From positions 705,080 to 769,079 of the forward strand of contig CAXAMN010025361.1 of the NCBI GenBank assembly GCA_963970005.1: a stretch of 64,000 bases of DNA, in the 5' to 3' direction. The translations under genes and the position numbers were made by a program. Of the stretch, positions 45,867 to 57,431 are shown one piece after another. How positions within the stretch are numbered: the first letter of the stretch is position 1; the number at the start of each line of letters is the position of its first letter. The stretch is from Durusdinium trenchii (taxonomy: Eukaryota; Sar; Dinophyceae; Suessiales; Symbiodiniaceae). Under the pieces are notes generated by a model. It did no database searches, was not told the DNA's origin, and worked only from the letters and a program-made list of their open reading frames with translations.

Positions 45867-45982
45867 AGCGAGTAAAGAAGTGTACCAAGCACTCTTGAAA
45901 ACCCCCCACACACAAAACAAGCCATTAACTTGGCGATGTTTGGCTCAAGAAAGAAAAGGTCCGAGTGAATTGCACTCACATG
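45867..45982 (+). repeat. 3' LTR
   Basis: Same sequence as the 5' LTR with an extra CA pair and a few changes; preceded by the purine run GGGGGGAG (45861-45868), a possible but short polypurine tract. Confidence 0.75.
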
Positions 45983-45987
45983 GATTC

Positions 45988-46800
45988 CAACCCCACTTTG
46001 AACCACCTACAGTGCTATGTAGCTTGGGTATCGGACTCCGGACCCCCCAAGGTTCTGGCACGACCGCCGAAGCCGCATTCTCCTGCCGTGTTCGTGCTCG
46101 GTTCCCTGGCTGCAAAGCATCAGCATTCTGCACGAGCCAGTTCATGACCCCATCCACGGTCAAGGCCTCGAAGAAGCGCAGTGAGACATGTGAGACCGAT
46201 GCGATGGAGACGGCTCGACTCAATTAACGTGGAGCATGGATGAGCGTGGATGAGCATGGTGTGGGGTGCACATTTCAGGATCTGACATGTTCCGTCACTC
46301 CGCAGTGTTCATGTCATTTCATGTCCACTTGGTCTAGTTGTGGGGCTGCGGCTACATGCCCCCAATCTATAGATAGAAAGGTGCATCACTAGGTGGATCC
46401 ACTCTCGCAATGCTGCCTGGACATCGTGACACGATCTACTCAGTATACGGGATTAAAGGTAGGGCACCATTGAACAAATTGAACATGTTGATGATGGGGA
46501 ATTCCATTGTGTCAGGTCATTAAAGGCTTGGAAGTCGCTCGTTTCCGGTCTGCACCGTTGCCGACTTTCTGACTTGTCTGGACCAAGGGACTTTCCCCAA
46601 TTCGAAGGGGCCACTGTAACAGTGGGGCGCGCAGGTTAGGTACTGTCAACAATATTAGTCACATCAGGTGACTGGAAAACTGTTAATCTGCAAGGGGGGG
46701 CCCGATGTGACGGGGTCACATCAGGGTCACATCAGGTTCCTGTTTACAAGGCGCTTTAGTGATTGAAACATGTTTTGGGTTTAAACGAAATTATTCCATT
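45988..46800. other. Stretch without supported gene
   Basis: No exon with paired splice sites. A short repeated motif, GTCACATCAG, occurs at about 46659, 46713 and 46725. Confidence 0.4.
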
Positions 46801-46810
46801 TCCTTTGCGG

Positions 46811-46843
46811 AAGCAGCAGCAGTAGGCATTTACACCAGCAGCA

Positions 46844-46874
<31 letters not shown>

Positions 46875-47240
46875 TACCACCACCACCACCACCACCACCA
46901 CCACCAACAACACAACAACAACAACAACAACAACAACAGCAGGAGCTAACAAGCAGCAGCAGCAGCAGCAGCAGTTAACAAGCAGCAAACAAGCAGCAAG
47001 CCAGGAGCAAACCAGCAGCAAACCAGCAGCAAACAAGCAGCAAGCCAGCAGCAAGCCAGCAGCAAACAAGCAGCAAACAAGCAGCAAACCAGCAGCACAC
47101 CAGCAGCAAGCCAGCAGCAAGTCAGCAGCAAACCAGCAGCAAACAAGCAGCAGCAGCACAAGCAGCACAAGCAGCACAAGCAGCAGCAGCAGCAGCCACC
47201 ACCACCACCACCACAACAACAGCAATAGCAGCAGCCAGGT
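46811..47240. repeat. Compound triplet-repeat tract
   Basis: Runs of AGC, ACC and AAC triplets, then AGCAAACCAGCAGCA-type 15-mers, nearly free of T on the plus strand. Long open frames in several registers result from this. They do not show a gene. Confidence 0.9.
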
Positions 47241-47299
47241 GTTTCTTCTCAGGTGTGACAATCATGTCACAGTCACCACTGCCCTGCGCCATTGGTGCC

Positions 47300-47580
47300 G
47301 AAGGAAGCAGCAAGGAGCTCTAGCTCACAGATGCTTCAAAACCCAAAGTGCACACAGCAGCACCCTGCAGCGGCACCAGCGCCCAAGCTCTCAAGCGCAC
47401 ACAGCAGCGGCACTCTGCAACGCGCCAGCACCCAAGCTCCCCAGCACGCCCTGCGGCGGCACCAGCGCCCAAGCTCGAGCACGCAAACACGCAGCTCTTC
47501 CTACACTGGAACAACAGCGGCACCCTTCAGCGGCACCAGCACCCACGCTCGAAAACGCACACACGCAGCTCCTTGAAGTA
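47300..47580. repeat. Degenerate tandem repeat, GCACCAGC / CAAGCTC units
   Basis: AGCGGCACCAGCGCCCAAGC and related units recur about six times; similar strand bias to the triplet tract next to it. Confidence 0.65.
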
Positions 47581-47946
47581 AGAACCCTAATAGCTCACGC
47601 TGTCTGTTGAAAAAACACGATGCAATGATGCAACAAGGTTGTTGAATCTATCACACAAGCAAGCAACGCATGGGCACAGCGCATTAACATCAGTTCGTAG
47701 AACAAATAGAACAACAACAAACATCCATAGAAAAGCCAATCCCCAAGGGCACACCATTTTGATACGACTTTCCTCCAGTTGATACGACTTAAAGCGAGGC
47801 CCCAGTAGCATTGAAAAAAAGGTTAGCTAGATCATTTGCATGTCGCATGTTCTCAAAACAGCATGGAATCATGAAACCGATGCGACTTCCCGAAGACCTT
47901 TCGACGCAAGTAACGGCAACATTTAGTGCAAACCGATGCGACTAAT

Positions 47947-48198
47947 CTATCTCAGAGTATAGGGTGACCAAGCTGAAAGCGACTTCCAAGAGCCAACTGC
48001 TGCAGAGACCACGAGAAGGTTAACGTTCTCCAGCTCCGAAGCCAAGGATTCGCCCAAGAATGGGGCAGCTTGATCGTTTGGGAACAGCACCATAGCCGGA
48101 GATCCAATCAGACTGAACAAATCTGGACCGAGGCCAAAGGTCATAGGCGACAAACCAGCAAAACAAAATACAATATCTTCCTCATCAAAAGGATTCAA
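47947..48198 (-). CDS. 83-codon ORF, unknown
   Basis: Minus strand ATG to stop: MNPFDEEDIVFCFAGLSPMT, then LFPNDQAAPFLGESLASELE and NVNLLVVSAAVGSWKSL. Balanced globular composition. No splice sites were chosen; it may be a whole small exon or part of a larger one. Lies just 3' of the terminal exon at 48364-48227. Confidence 0.45.
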   Translation of the reverse strand: MNPFDEEDIVFCFAGLSPMTFGLGPDLFSLIGSPAMVLFPNDQAAPFLGESLASELENVNLLVVSAAVGSWKSLSAWSPYTLR

Positions 48199-48226
48199 AA
48201 GGTCCCAGAAAAGGGCGTGGGGTGAT

Positions 48227-48364
48227 TTATTGGTGCCCCCCTTCGATGGTTCGGCTATTTAAGCCTGCTGGATCTTGCTGGGGCTCCTTCTGGTTACCGG
48301 CCCTCCCCTTTCCAGGATTCCAATTCCCAGCTCTCTGTGCTCGGCCCCCTTGCCATGCCAGTGC
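48227..48364 (-). CDS. Terminal exon, 45 codons plus TAA
   Basis: Minus strand: acceptor TTTCATTGTCAG, frame ALAWQGGRAQRAGNWNPGKG, then NQKEPQQDPAGLNSRTIEGG, TAA at 48229-48227. Basic and Gly/Gln-rich. The frame is open upstream to 48667, so the exon may be longer. Confidence 0.45.
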   Translation of the reverse strand, partial: ALAWQGGRAQRAGNWNPGKGRAGNQKEPQQDPAGLNSRTIEGGHQ

Positions 48365-49131
48365 CTGACAATGAAACGGTACTTGTCTCCCAATAGACGG
48401 CCTGAAGCTAGATCTGAGTAGGTAAGACAATATAAGACCTATAGCAGTTTTGGTTTTAGGTCTATTTTGTGCACCTGGACACAACGAAACAGGCAAAATA
48501 GCAACGATTTCCACTGCAAACTGCTCTATGAAACACATGCTTTTCCGTCGGGGCTTGCGTTCGGGCCTGAGAACCAAAAGACTCGTGCCTCCAAACAATC
48601 TACAGTAAAGGGGAAGGGCTGATTGGGCCGTACTTCCAAGAGGAGACCTAAACAAAACCCTAGTCAACGCCTCCGCTTTTAGCGAAAAACATTCAAGTCC
48701 AAGAGTACATGTTCAGGTTCATTCAGGCTCTCAGTTTTTCCGGGTGTTCTTTCCTTAGGCAGGGGTGGTTGCAACTGTCTCTGAATAGCTCTCAATCGTA
48801 CCATTGCAAGTTGTAGTAGAATAGGGCTCGATTGTTGCCCCACCTCCCAGCTAATGAACAACTTCTAGATCGATTTCCGCTGTGATTGTCATCAGAAGGG
48901 GAGATGGCTGCCTGTGGGGAGGACCCCTTGCAAACCAAGTTTGCTCAAATCACAAGCACCTCCAAGAATTGAATGTGTGACTCTAATCTAAGTCTAGGTG
49001 GTTGTTCGTTAGACTCGGGTGCCCCAAATAGCGGGATTGGATGATTGGAAGAGTCAAGGTATACTGGACCTGTGATGCTCGGCTTCGGTTCTTTGCACAT
49101 CCCCCATTCACTGTGGCCCCGGTCTGCCAAG

Positions 49132-49256
49132 CTACTGTGATCGCCCCAGGCGCTGAATGCACATGCCGGCGTGAAGAGGAGACACAGCGCCTGAAAGAAT
49201 TGGGCCGAGTCTACACTGGCCAGCCCCCAAAATGCCCAAGAGGATGTTCAATGTAG
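49132..49256 (+). CDS. Candidate plus-strand terminal exon
   Basis: Acceptor GTCTGCCAAG, frame TVIAPGAECTCRREEETQRL, then KELGRVYTGQPPKCPRGCSM and TAG at 49254-49256. Four cysteines in two pairs suggest a small metal site (inference). The frame is open upstream to 49041. Confidence 0.4.
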
Positions 49257-49754
49257 AGGATTTGAGAGGCGGAATTCACTTGAAAGAAGTTGTACCTCTT
49301 CAAAGTTGTGCTCAGCCCGGATCTGACATCATTTATATACACCAGAAAAAACGTGCATAGTTCAAGTCACAAAATTGATGGAAGTTTGACCACCACCCGT
49401 GAGGTCCATATGGAAAGTTTTAATAATCAACCTTCTACCTTCTACTGACTTCTACAGTAATTACCCCCATACTCCGAAGCATGCACTCCAGAAATTTGGC
49501 TCTGGTGCTCGTGTCGTTCGGCTGGGGCATGTGAGCAGCTAGCAATTTTTATGCTCTTTGGGAACTCTTGGACACCGGATGATACCTTGAAGACTTTAAG
49601 GCCCAATGTGCCACTGCATCGCTGTGCTGCGCAGGGAAGCTTCATGAAGCTTCTACGCCCAAAAGCCCACCGATTCCACGCCCCAATTCAGCCCATACGC
49701 CATGTGAAGTCCCGATCAAATGCATCTTAACAGCAAACAACAAAACTGGAAGTC

Positions 49755-49999
49755 CCAAGGAACCCTCTTTGCCATCCCCCAACTTCCGCATCCGGCAGAT
49801 CCATGCCCAACCGCTGGAAAAATACAGCCTGCAACGGTGGGCGCTGTTTCCTCTCAGTCAGCTCGACCCCTTCTAACAACCTCAAAGAAACAATATGAAA
49901 CAATGTAGTTTCCTCAAGACATACTGTATTGCCTTCTTCATCTTTCTTCAAGGTAAGGTCTTGAGGGAGCCGAACCGCGGACACCAGATATTTAGACAC
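49755..49999 (-). CDS. Candidate exon with possible start
   Basis: Minus strand: MSKYLVSAVRLPQDLTLKKD, EEGNTVCLEETTLFHIVSL, then VELTERKQRPPLQAVFFQRL. An internal CCTCAAG at about 49960 could be an acceptor and TTTGAG/GTTGTT a donor. Family unknown. Confidence 0.45.
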
Positions 50000-50029
50000 A
50001 CGCAGATGGGCTGGGAACCATACTCCGAC

Positions 50030-50039
50030 NNNNNNNNNN
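50030..50039. other. Assembly gap, 10 N
   Basis: Ten N; it truncates the minus exon next to it. Confidence 1.
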
Positions 50040-50146
50040 TTGTCCTAAACCATCCAAACCTCGCGTCAAAGCTTTGTTATACTTTAGTTTGGCCAAGTTG
50101 GAGTCAGGTAACTTGTCCCAAACAGGGTCGGTGATCCCTGGCACCT
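50040..50146 (-). CDS. Partial exon, cut by the gap
   Basis: Minus strand: acceptor GGGAGGACAG, frame VPGITDPVWDKLPDSNLAKL then KYNKALTRGLDGLGQ, open to the N-gap. May join the exon at 49999-49755 across the gap. Unknown function. Confidence 0.45.
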
Positions 50147-51641
50147 CTGTCCTCCCGTCGCCGCATTGATTGGGTCCCAACTCACGGCATTTCGTGTGAA
50201 AAACGCGGAACGTGCAGGTCACGCGCTACAGTGTTCTAGAGCCAGAGCGGGCCGCCAAAAGCCTACGACGAAAGCGCTGCAACTATGGGAACGAGCCTTT
50301 CAAAGATGCGGAACTGTGCAAATACTAACTGTTACATGCGTCACCTCTTGCCACAGTTTAAGGTGAGGCTTTTTGCACTTCACTCAATGTGGTTCCAGCG
50401 GGAACAAACGCATGTTGACAACGCACGCGACCGCCGACGCAGCCGAAGCAATCATGCTGAATGATCCAGAAAACTGTCCAAAGGTTGGGCCTTCCTGGCC
50501 TTAGCCTTACGGATCCACATCTGCGGACATCTGATCATGCCTTTTTGTGCACCAGCCTCGGTTGCTCTCGGTTTCTGCTCCACTGCTGCCATGGTAAAAA
50601 GTCTGCCTGCGCCCCCTGGCTTTCTGATCTAACTGAAAAATATGGCATCCAATCTGGATGGCTCATAAGTCGATATACCCAATTTGTTCAATACATGTCA
50701 AGGATGTCAAAGCAAGCCAAAAGTAGGTCAGTGCAAACTTGTCAGAAATACATACGTTCGCGTATGCTCAAGGTTCACTAACTACTGTGATGCAGCCATC
50801 AGCTGTTCGGGACAAGAACCTCTAAGCTCTCTATGCCATTTCATCGCAATCGGAGCAAAGAAGCCCCCCGCTCATCACAAACCTATGCGAGCACAATTGC
50901 CGGACATGCAGGGCAAGGCCGCCTCAATCTCCACAGTTTTCAACTATATTATATAACCAAGTAATTGAATTGATCATTTCCCATGCAGAACATATATATA
51001 TATAAATGTATAAATGTATTGTATATACTATCAGTTTCGCAACACGGTGGGGGGGCCTCGATTCCTGCCAGTGCAAGGGAAATATGGCAGCAAAACCTGA
51101 GATCATTCCAGTATGCCAGTATAGTTTGACATATCTGGCGGCTGCAATCCGGGAATGAAACTGATCTAGGATGATTGACATTTGTGTTTGGCTTCGTCAC
51201 ACCATTCCCAAACTTTGCAGGGGACGGATTCTAGCAGGAGCCACCCAGAGTTGAGCTACCGGAGTTGCTGCCCAGCTCCGGCCTTCAGCGAACTCAGGGC
51301 CTGCTAACTTGGTCCTCGCCACCGTCAAACAATTCCTGAACACGAGAGATGGATGCGTTGCAGATCGACTGATGCCCAACCTTAGCTGCTAAAGCTAGCC
51401 CCACCCGTGGGGGCCTTCGTCTATGAACATTCATTGGACGCGGGTTGGCTTTCTAAGGTCAGGCATATTGCCAAGGGCCACACACAACGAGACGGTGGTG
51501 GCAGGCAGGAAGCTTCCAAGGAGTAATCGGTCTAAAAAACAGAACAGCATTGAAACGGGTCTTCCGGACAGTCTCCGACCCTAAGAAGCCTCTGACTGAC
51601 ACCAGTGCGGTGGACTCGCTGCTTGGCCTGACTCGCCCTAC

Positions 51642-51715
51642 TTCCAACCAAAACTTTGTTAAGCACTGCGGCGATCTCCCGGAGAGCCATGAAGGCCTTG
51701 TTTTCGTCAAATAGT
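51642..51715 (-). CDS. Candidate internal exon, helical
   Basis: Minus strand: acceptor TGTTTCATCACAG, frame LFDENKAFMALREIAAVLNK then VLVG, donor TTGGAA/GTAGGG. Both splice sites are good. Confidence 0.5.
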
Positions 51716-52679
51716 CTGTGATGAAACATGTTCTGATACATACCCAATCAAATCCTCAAACAAACAACTTTGTGTAAGAGCCCTTTGATGGATATTCATT
51801 AAGAAACATGTTGCTTCGTTTTGTCGGTAATTAAGCCAGTTGTACTCAGATCGGCTGGCTCTGAAGTGGGATGTCCCAACCGCTGTGCAAGAGATACAGC
51901 AGGAGGGCTGCGGTCAAAACAAGCGTTCTTTGCTGCAGCCTGATTGGACTCGCAAACAAACCATGTTCCGATAGTGGTTGCGTCGCAAACAAGCGGTCTT
52001 CAAATGCAGCCCTCTGCCAAAACCACCGAGGCACGGGCAAATGCTAATGGATTCGTTTTGATATCATGTTGTGCTTTGAAGTGATTGATTCAATGTCTTG
52101 ATTTGAGCACACACATGCATCTCAAAGACATGTCGTGAGATGTATGTGTTGTGCATGTTCAAGCGTACTTCCATTCAATCACAAACTATGTACATATATA
52201 ATTATATATATAAGTGCGGTGTCTTTGCATAAATACTGCAAGAGCCATGCCATAATCCATTTGCATAGGCATTAGGCACACTTCTTCGACCCTTCTGGAA
52301 CAAATTTGAGCTCCGAAAGGTCTCTTACTGAGGTGTGCCAGTATGGTACCCGTGGCACCTGGGATTGGCCATGTGACCTGAGATTTATGCAAAACCCCTA
52401 CGAAAATCAACATGATGCGGGAACATTCCGGGAACGTGGTCTTAGCAGACGTGAGAAGTGGGGCGCTCCCTTGAATGGATGAGACTGTGCCAAATAAACC
52501 ACAATAAGGCTGTTCGCAACTATAAGTAAGGGGTTCATACGGTGAAAAGAGGCTGTGATCTCAATGAGTCAACTCCTCGTGGCAAACTGAAGAGTCAAGA
52601 GATCATGGCAGGCGCAATGAATCGTGAATTTCGGAGTTGTGGCTGTCTCGGGCGAAAGCTGGCTTTGGGTTGCAAAACG

Positions 52680-52737
52680 GCATGGCAGGCGCAGCACTTG
52701 GTGAACCTGCGAACGCTGGTTTTGCGGCAGGTGCCTT
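52680..52737. repeat. Diverged single unit of the 42-bp satellite
   Basis: GGCAGGCGCAGCACTTGGTG continues AACCTGCGAACGCTGG and GCGGCAGGTGCC, which aligns with the unit of the array at 17446-18229, 34 kb away. Confidence 0.6.
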
Positions 52738-53517
52738 TTTTTTGTATAGAAAGTTCTCTCAGACTTACAGTGTATATGACTGCTCTTCCGGGCTTGGCGG
52801 TCTCGCCGTCTCGCAAGAACACCCTCAGTATGGTCAAGCTATGGTCAAGCTACTGGTTCATATGTGTGCTCTCATGTGTGCACTCTCCTCTCATGTGTGT
52901 GGGATATATGGCTCCGGGTCAAAACCGGGGACCATTGACCGGAGGAAATGAACAGAATAGACTACGAGGCAGGTCAAGGGTTTAGGGTTCCTGGTTGTGA
53001 CCCGCAACAACATATAGTTTGCTTAATTATCTCCAGCATGCGAAGGTTCCTAGATAGACAGGTTCAACAGGGAAATCCTGAGTTCACATTGTCTGACTCC
53101 CTCAGTTTCTTCTGAAACATGTTGACGACAAAAAACAACCAAAGCCACATAGTTTTGCAAAATGGTCTTGTAATGCGTTATCTGTTTGAACACCTTGGAA
53201 ATTGAGTTTTACTCTCTGAGGGGAGGAAACGTCCCCCCACACCACACACACAAACTTCAGCCGGAGCACGCCCCACCAACGCAAACCCCTCACCTGCCCT
53301 CTCCAATCTATTGGCTGCTGGCACGTAATCGTGTTTTAAAAAATGAACAAACGACAATATATAAATGGTTTAGCCTTGTCCGGGCAAAAGGGGTGGCTTG
53401 CACTGGTCAAAATCTCACGTGATCACTCGCTGCCGCTGTACCTCCGATGCCGCTCAGCAAAGTAAACCAGTGTTTCTTTGCCGTGTTTTTCTGTGGGCCC
53501 AGCCGGTAGTTGAATGA

Positions 53518-53808
53518 GTGTTTACAATCCTTGTGTTCAAGGAGGCTGAACTTGTTCAAAAACAAACCCTTCAAACAACATTAGGACAAGGAATGCGGCA
53601 CATTGGAGATTGTTGCCCTAATGGCGCACTGCTGCTGCAGCATTTCAATGGCGTACTGGATGTGTGGCAGCGTGCGACAAGGGCAAAGGTTGACCAAGCG
53701 GAGAAAACCTCAGCAACATTTTATTGTTTTTCGCTGTTGATGCACTTTGAAATGTATAGTGAAATGCACCAAACTCCGAGGTGCCACTTATGTTCCGATT
53801 CCAGCTAA
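53518..53808 (+). CDS. 96-codon plus ORF, unknown
   Basis: Protein-like: LGQGMRHIGDCCPNGALLLQ, HFNGVLDVWQRATRAK, DQAEKTSATF. No splice sites fixed and no family recognised. Confidence 0.4.
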   Translation: MFTILVFKEAELVQKQTLQTTLGQGMRHIGDCCPNGALLLQHFNGVLDVWQRATRAKVDQAEKTSATFYCFSLLMHFEMYSEMHQTPRCHLCSDSS

Positions 53809-54282
53809 TACATGCTAATACAATGTTCCAACGATGTACGACTAAAAAATTGTTGCGGTTGCGCATGCCCCTATAGCACCCTCAAAGCACACAAGTGAAA
53901 AACCGTTCTGATGCGCCATTCCAAGCGGCACATCTGGCTCAACGTGTGATTCAATTTCGCCAACCTGTCACAGGCATTGGACGGTGTTCCCACTAAACAT
54001 GCAACCTCGCAAGGGTTTGGTGTTGATTGACTTTCAAAGCGCCGTGTGCTTCGGATCAACAAATGATAGTCGCCGTTGCTGGTTCAACCACCCTGCCAAC
54101 AAATTAGAGCTTGGAAAAAATGTGCATGCAATTCTTCGCCGATCTTCATGCACAGCCACCACTGGGACGGCACCCCAGAAAACAACAACCACAAGACCAA
54201 CATCAACAACAATAATCATGTTACGGTAGTCAAGTCAACATGGACTCCGAGGAAAAACAAATACCAGCACGTTGAAGCAACA

Positions 54283-54570
54283 CAACCCAAAACACCAAAA
54301 TAACACAAACAAACAACCAGACAAAAGGAACCAAAGAGGCCACATACTCCAATGGTCATGAACAGGAGCACATAGGAGCACTAAACTAACCCAACGCCAC
54401 ATAATGCGCATGGTCCGTGCGTGGCCTTGCGTGAGCCATGAGGCAACGAAAACCCGAAAGGCGGGCCGATCCTTCGATGCTCCGAAGGCCGCCGAATGCA
54501 TGGCATACTTGGCATCAATTGTTCACGTTCAAATCCACAGGATTACAGTACATAATTCCACACCCCCTTT
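54283..54570. repeat. Dispersed 0.3-kb repeat, copy 1
   Basis: Shares blocks with 57432-57715: GCATGGTCCGYGCRTGGCCTTG, GAGGCAACGAMAACYCGAAA and TTGTTCACGTTCA, then CAGGATTACA. A 166-codon plus ORF (54404-54904) begins inside it and is not separately supported. Confidence 0.6.
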
Positions 54571-56059
54571 CGAAACAACTAAGGACGTAAAATCATTGAG
54601 GTGGGAGCCAGCAGCGGTTGAGGATGCGGTCCTTGGTCATCCAACCATCAATCACTGCCCCTTGGAGAGGGGGGACCTACAAATATCCAACCTGCAACAC
54701 AGAAACTGGAAGCGAAACGAAGCAACATATGCCCCGCATTGCGTAGTACCGAAAACTGGGCCAATGAGAAGTCGAGAAATCATAGTTTTCTTGTTTCATC
54801 GGTTGGTGGTGGGGGGGGGTCTCGGCTCGACAACAAAAAACAGCTGTAACGGGTCTGAAGCTCGACTGGAAAGGCCAGTCTCCATCAAGAACATCAGCAG
54901 ATGATGCCTGAGACCTGAGACTCGTCCTTTCGCAGGCGCTTCTTCATGTCCAATATAGCTCAGCTAGCAGTTTCGGCCAAGAAAAGGCTCCCTCAAGCCC
55001 TTCAAGCTAAGGAAGGAGCTGCGCAAGGCTAACCAAAAGATGTGGTTCACGATGCACAAAGGCAACTTCTGCATATTTCCTAAATACAAATTGTTCTGCG
55101 GTTCTGCCTGTGACAAACAAGAAACATAACCACAAAACCCATGGAAGACGGACAAGGCAAACCCTCGATCCATCCACGTTCCAAACTCACAGTCCACGCT
55201 TTTTCACTCCATCAGGACTTCCTGTCCGAGCCCAAGACATGACAGTGTATGGCTGCATGCTTCGGAGGCCTTACGTTTTAGGATGACAGCCGTTGTAGAT
55301 ATTCCTCGGACCGAAAGAGATCCCCGCAAGAAAGAAATCATTGCAAGAACAAAAGGTCGAGCCAAGCGTGTTTGATCAGGTCCTTCTCAAGGGAGCGCGA
55401 AATGTGTCTTGCCTTGTACCAAGATTGGTCAACAACACTGAGCCCTCCGGCAATCCGGACCAAAGGACAAAAACGATTGTTCAAGGTCATAGACTTACAA
55501 AGAAACTGCATCACACATCTTCCAGGGACACGTGGTCTTCCCGCAACTGCGGATATACCGGCCATCGCGCGATGATCCTTTCCAGGCGCCACCATGACAG
55601 ATCCTAGATGCACTGATCCAGTTCTGTTGTAGGTGTAAGTTGTCAATGTACCCGGCTACTCTACAGCAGCAATGGTAGGCCCTCCAAAAATCACAGGAAA
55701 TGAATCAGCGATGACGTCAGCTGATGACTCGGGCAGGGCATGTTTGGCATCTTGTTCGCGAAGCCAACGGCCATACATTGCGCCATATCCGCTATCACAA
55801 AATAATCATAAGCCCCCAAATTTAGTAGTCAGATTGAGCTCTCACTATAGTCAGATATTCTGCCCTTTTGATATCCTATCTGATCAAACAGCCTTGGAAA
55901 GTCTCAACGTGTCTCATCAGAAATTGTGGGAAGATGTGGGAAAGAGTTTTGCGCGTCAGAAATCAAAGCACTCTTGCGCCAGCCATGATGCAAAGCACGT
56001 GTTTCCAGCAACAGACGGAACTCTCTAAAAGAGCTTGGTAGCACTTCCTCACACCTTGA

Positions 56060-56410
56060 TTGTGCTTGGATGGTTTGATCACTTTAACACTTGGAGTGTA
56101 CAAACTCAGCAACACTTCTTGCTGTCCTTCGCAGCTAGGCAATACGAAGCGACTGACGTGGCAAGATTTTGCAACATGTTGCCAAGAGTTGCTCAAAATT
56201 CTGTTCGCAAACACATGCGGCCAGGTGGCAGCACTGCTCAATCATTCTACTGAGTATCGCAGTCTTTGCAGCCTGTTCCAGAAACTTTTGCGCTCTCCAG
56301 CTTTGCTTGTTCAGGCTTGCTTTGCCACAAGGCTGCTTTGGCAATGGCCTCCAGACTTGTGTGACCCTTGCATTGGTGTGGTGAGAGCATTATTCAACGC
56401 CGAAGAGTGA
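56060..56410 (+). CDS. 116-codon plus ORF, unknown
   Basis: TWQDFATCCQELLKILFANT, EYRSLCSLFQKLLRSPALLV and FATRLLWQWPPDLCDPC give a Cys-rich helical reading to a stop. A second plus frame (56456-56600, ECIKQRGKTPMGHQKKGF, FAKMGGLTVCKPTGFGVW) follows. They may be exons of one gene or an old element. Confidence 0.4.
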   Translation: MCLDGLITLTLGVYKLSNTSCCPSQLGNTKRLTWQDFATCCQELLKILFANTCGQVAALLNHSTEYRSLCSLFQKLLRSPALLVQACFATRLLWQWPPDLCDPCIGVVRALFNAEE

Positions 56411-57028
56411 AAATGGGGCCGGAAGACACATCTGGCAACATTAAACTGCACACTTTTGCTATTGAATGTGCGACCCATCAACAATCTCCTGGAGTGCATC
56501 AAACAGCGTGGCAAGACACCCATGGGCCATCAAAAGAAAGGCTTCAACGCCGTTGCGTTTGCCAAGATGGGAGGACTCACTGTATGCAAGCCAACTGGCT
56601 TTGGTGTTTGGTGTGTAACGAGATACATCTGTCTCAACATGTTGAGTCAGCAAGCGCCAGGGGCTTCTGGTCATCCCTCAGCATGGACGAATCAATTGGA
56701 CTACCGGAATTCATGGGGAAGCGCGTGTCACTTGCAAAGGCAGCTGGGACGCGACCAAGCCGTGCTGACAATTTCCCTGTGACACCGTGAATGTCACATA
56801 GGCTGAAATCTTTTCAGTACAAGCACGCCAATTCTGGGAATCAACTGCCGGCAATCGTTGAAAGGCATCCAACACAGGCTTCTCAGAAGCATCTCCAGTT
56901 CCAGCGTGGATGAAGATTAAGCCCCAACTAAACGATATATCTGGAAGCCGTACCAGTCGGCTGAGTTGGTGCTTGATTGGTGGTAGGCCGGACCATTGTT
57001 CCAAATGGCGACAGTCCGTTGGCCTGAC

Positions 57029-57420
57029 CTCGGAAGCTTGGCAGCATGAAATAAACTTGGGCCTGCATTTCCACCCCTCGGTCATTGAGCTTGAGAATTC
57101 TGAAGCATAGCTTGTTGCATCCGAAAGGCGCCATGGGCATTCTGAAAGGCATGTTGCTGACTTGCAACATTGGCTGCAAGAGATGCAGTTGAGCTCCCAT
57201 CGCCTGAAGTCCTTTAGTCAACTCAGCGATCTGACCTTCCGACCTAAGTGACGCAAAATAAAGTGTACAGCTCGGGTCCGCGGGCACATTGAGTGGACGC
57301 GATTGAGGCCACGACTTTGGCCTCAAGGAGACGGATCAGGACCTCCTCCTGAACAATTCTTTTGGGCTCGGTCCTATACTGTAGGCCAACCCTAAGGAGC
57401 ACCATGAGCTCCGCCATCAT
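57029..57420 (-). CDS. Two exons of an unknown protein, first has ATG
   Basis: Minus exons 57420-57299 and 57243-57029 join in phase. Exon 1 starts MMAELMVLLRVGLQYRTEPK and continues RIVQEEVLIRLLEAKVVASI, donor ATCGC/GTCCAC; intron only 55 bp. Exon 2, acceptor TTGCGTCACTTAG, reads SEGQIAELTKGLQAMGAQLH, then GCNKLCFRILKLNDRGVEMQ and AQVYFMLPSFR, donor TCCGAG/GTCAGG. Helical N-terminus. No family recognised. A 0.3-kb repeat lies just upstream, so a repeated or retroposed origin is possible. Confidence 0.5.
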
Positions 57421-57431
57421 GCAAAGCATAC

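Larger units (their letters stand above)
43513..45982 (+). mobile_element. Deleted Ty1/copia-type LTR retrotransposon
   Basis: Direct repeats of about 115 bp at 43513-43626 and 45867-45982 differ by a 2-base indel and a few substitutions. GATTC directly flanks both ends (43508-43512 and 45983-45987), as a 5-bp target duplication would. Inside, in order: a half-tRNA primer site, a gag-like frame, the C-terminal end of RNase H, an extra ORF and an antisense coding fragment. Protease, integrase and most of reverse transcriptase are missing, so it cannot move on its own. RNase H placed last is the copia gene order. Alternative LTR ends (TGCGAGT to ACTCACA, 43513-43624) fit the TG..CA rule but not the GATTC duplication. 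Confidence 0.75.

Noticed and set aside
46759..47610. 283-codon Gln/Thr/Ser-rich ORF
   Set aside because: Product of triplet and 15-mer repeats; several frames and the opposite strand are equally open.
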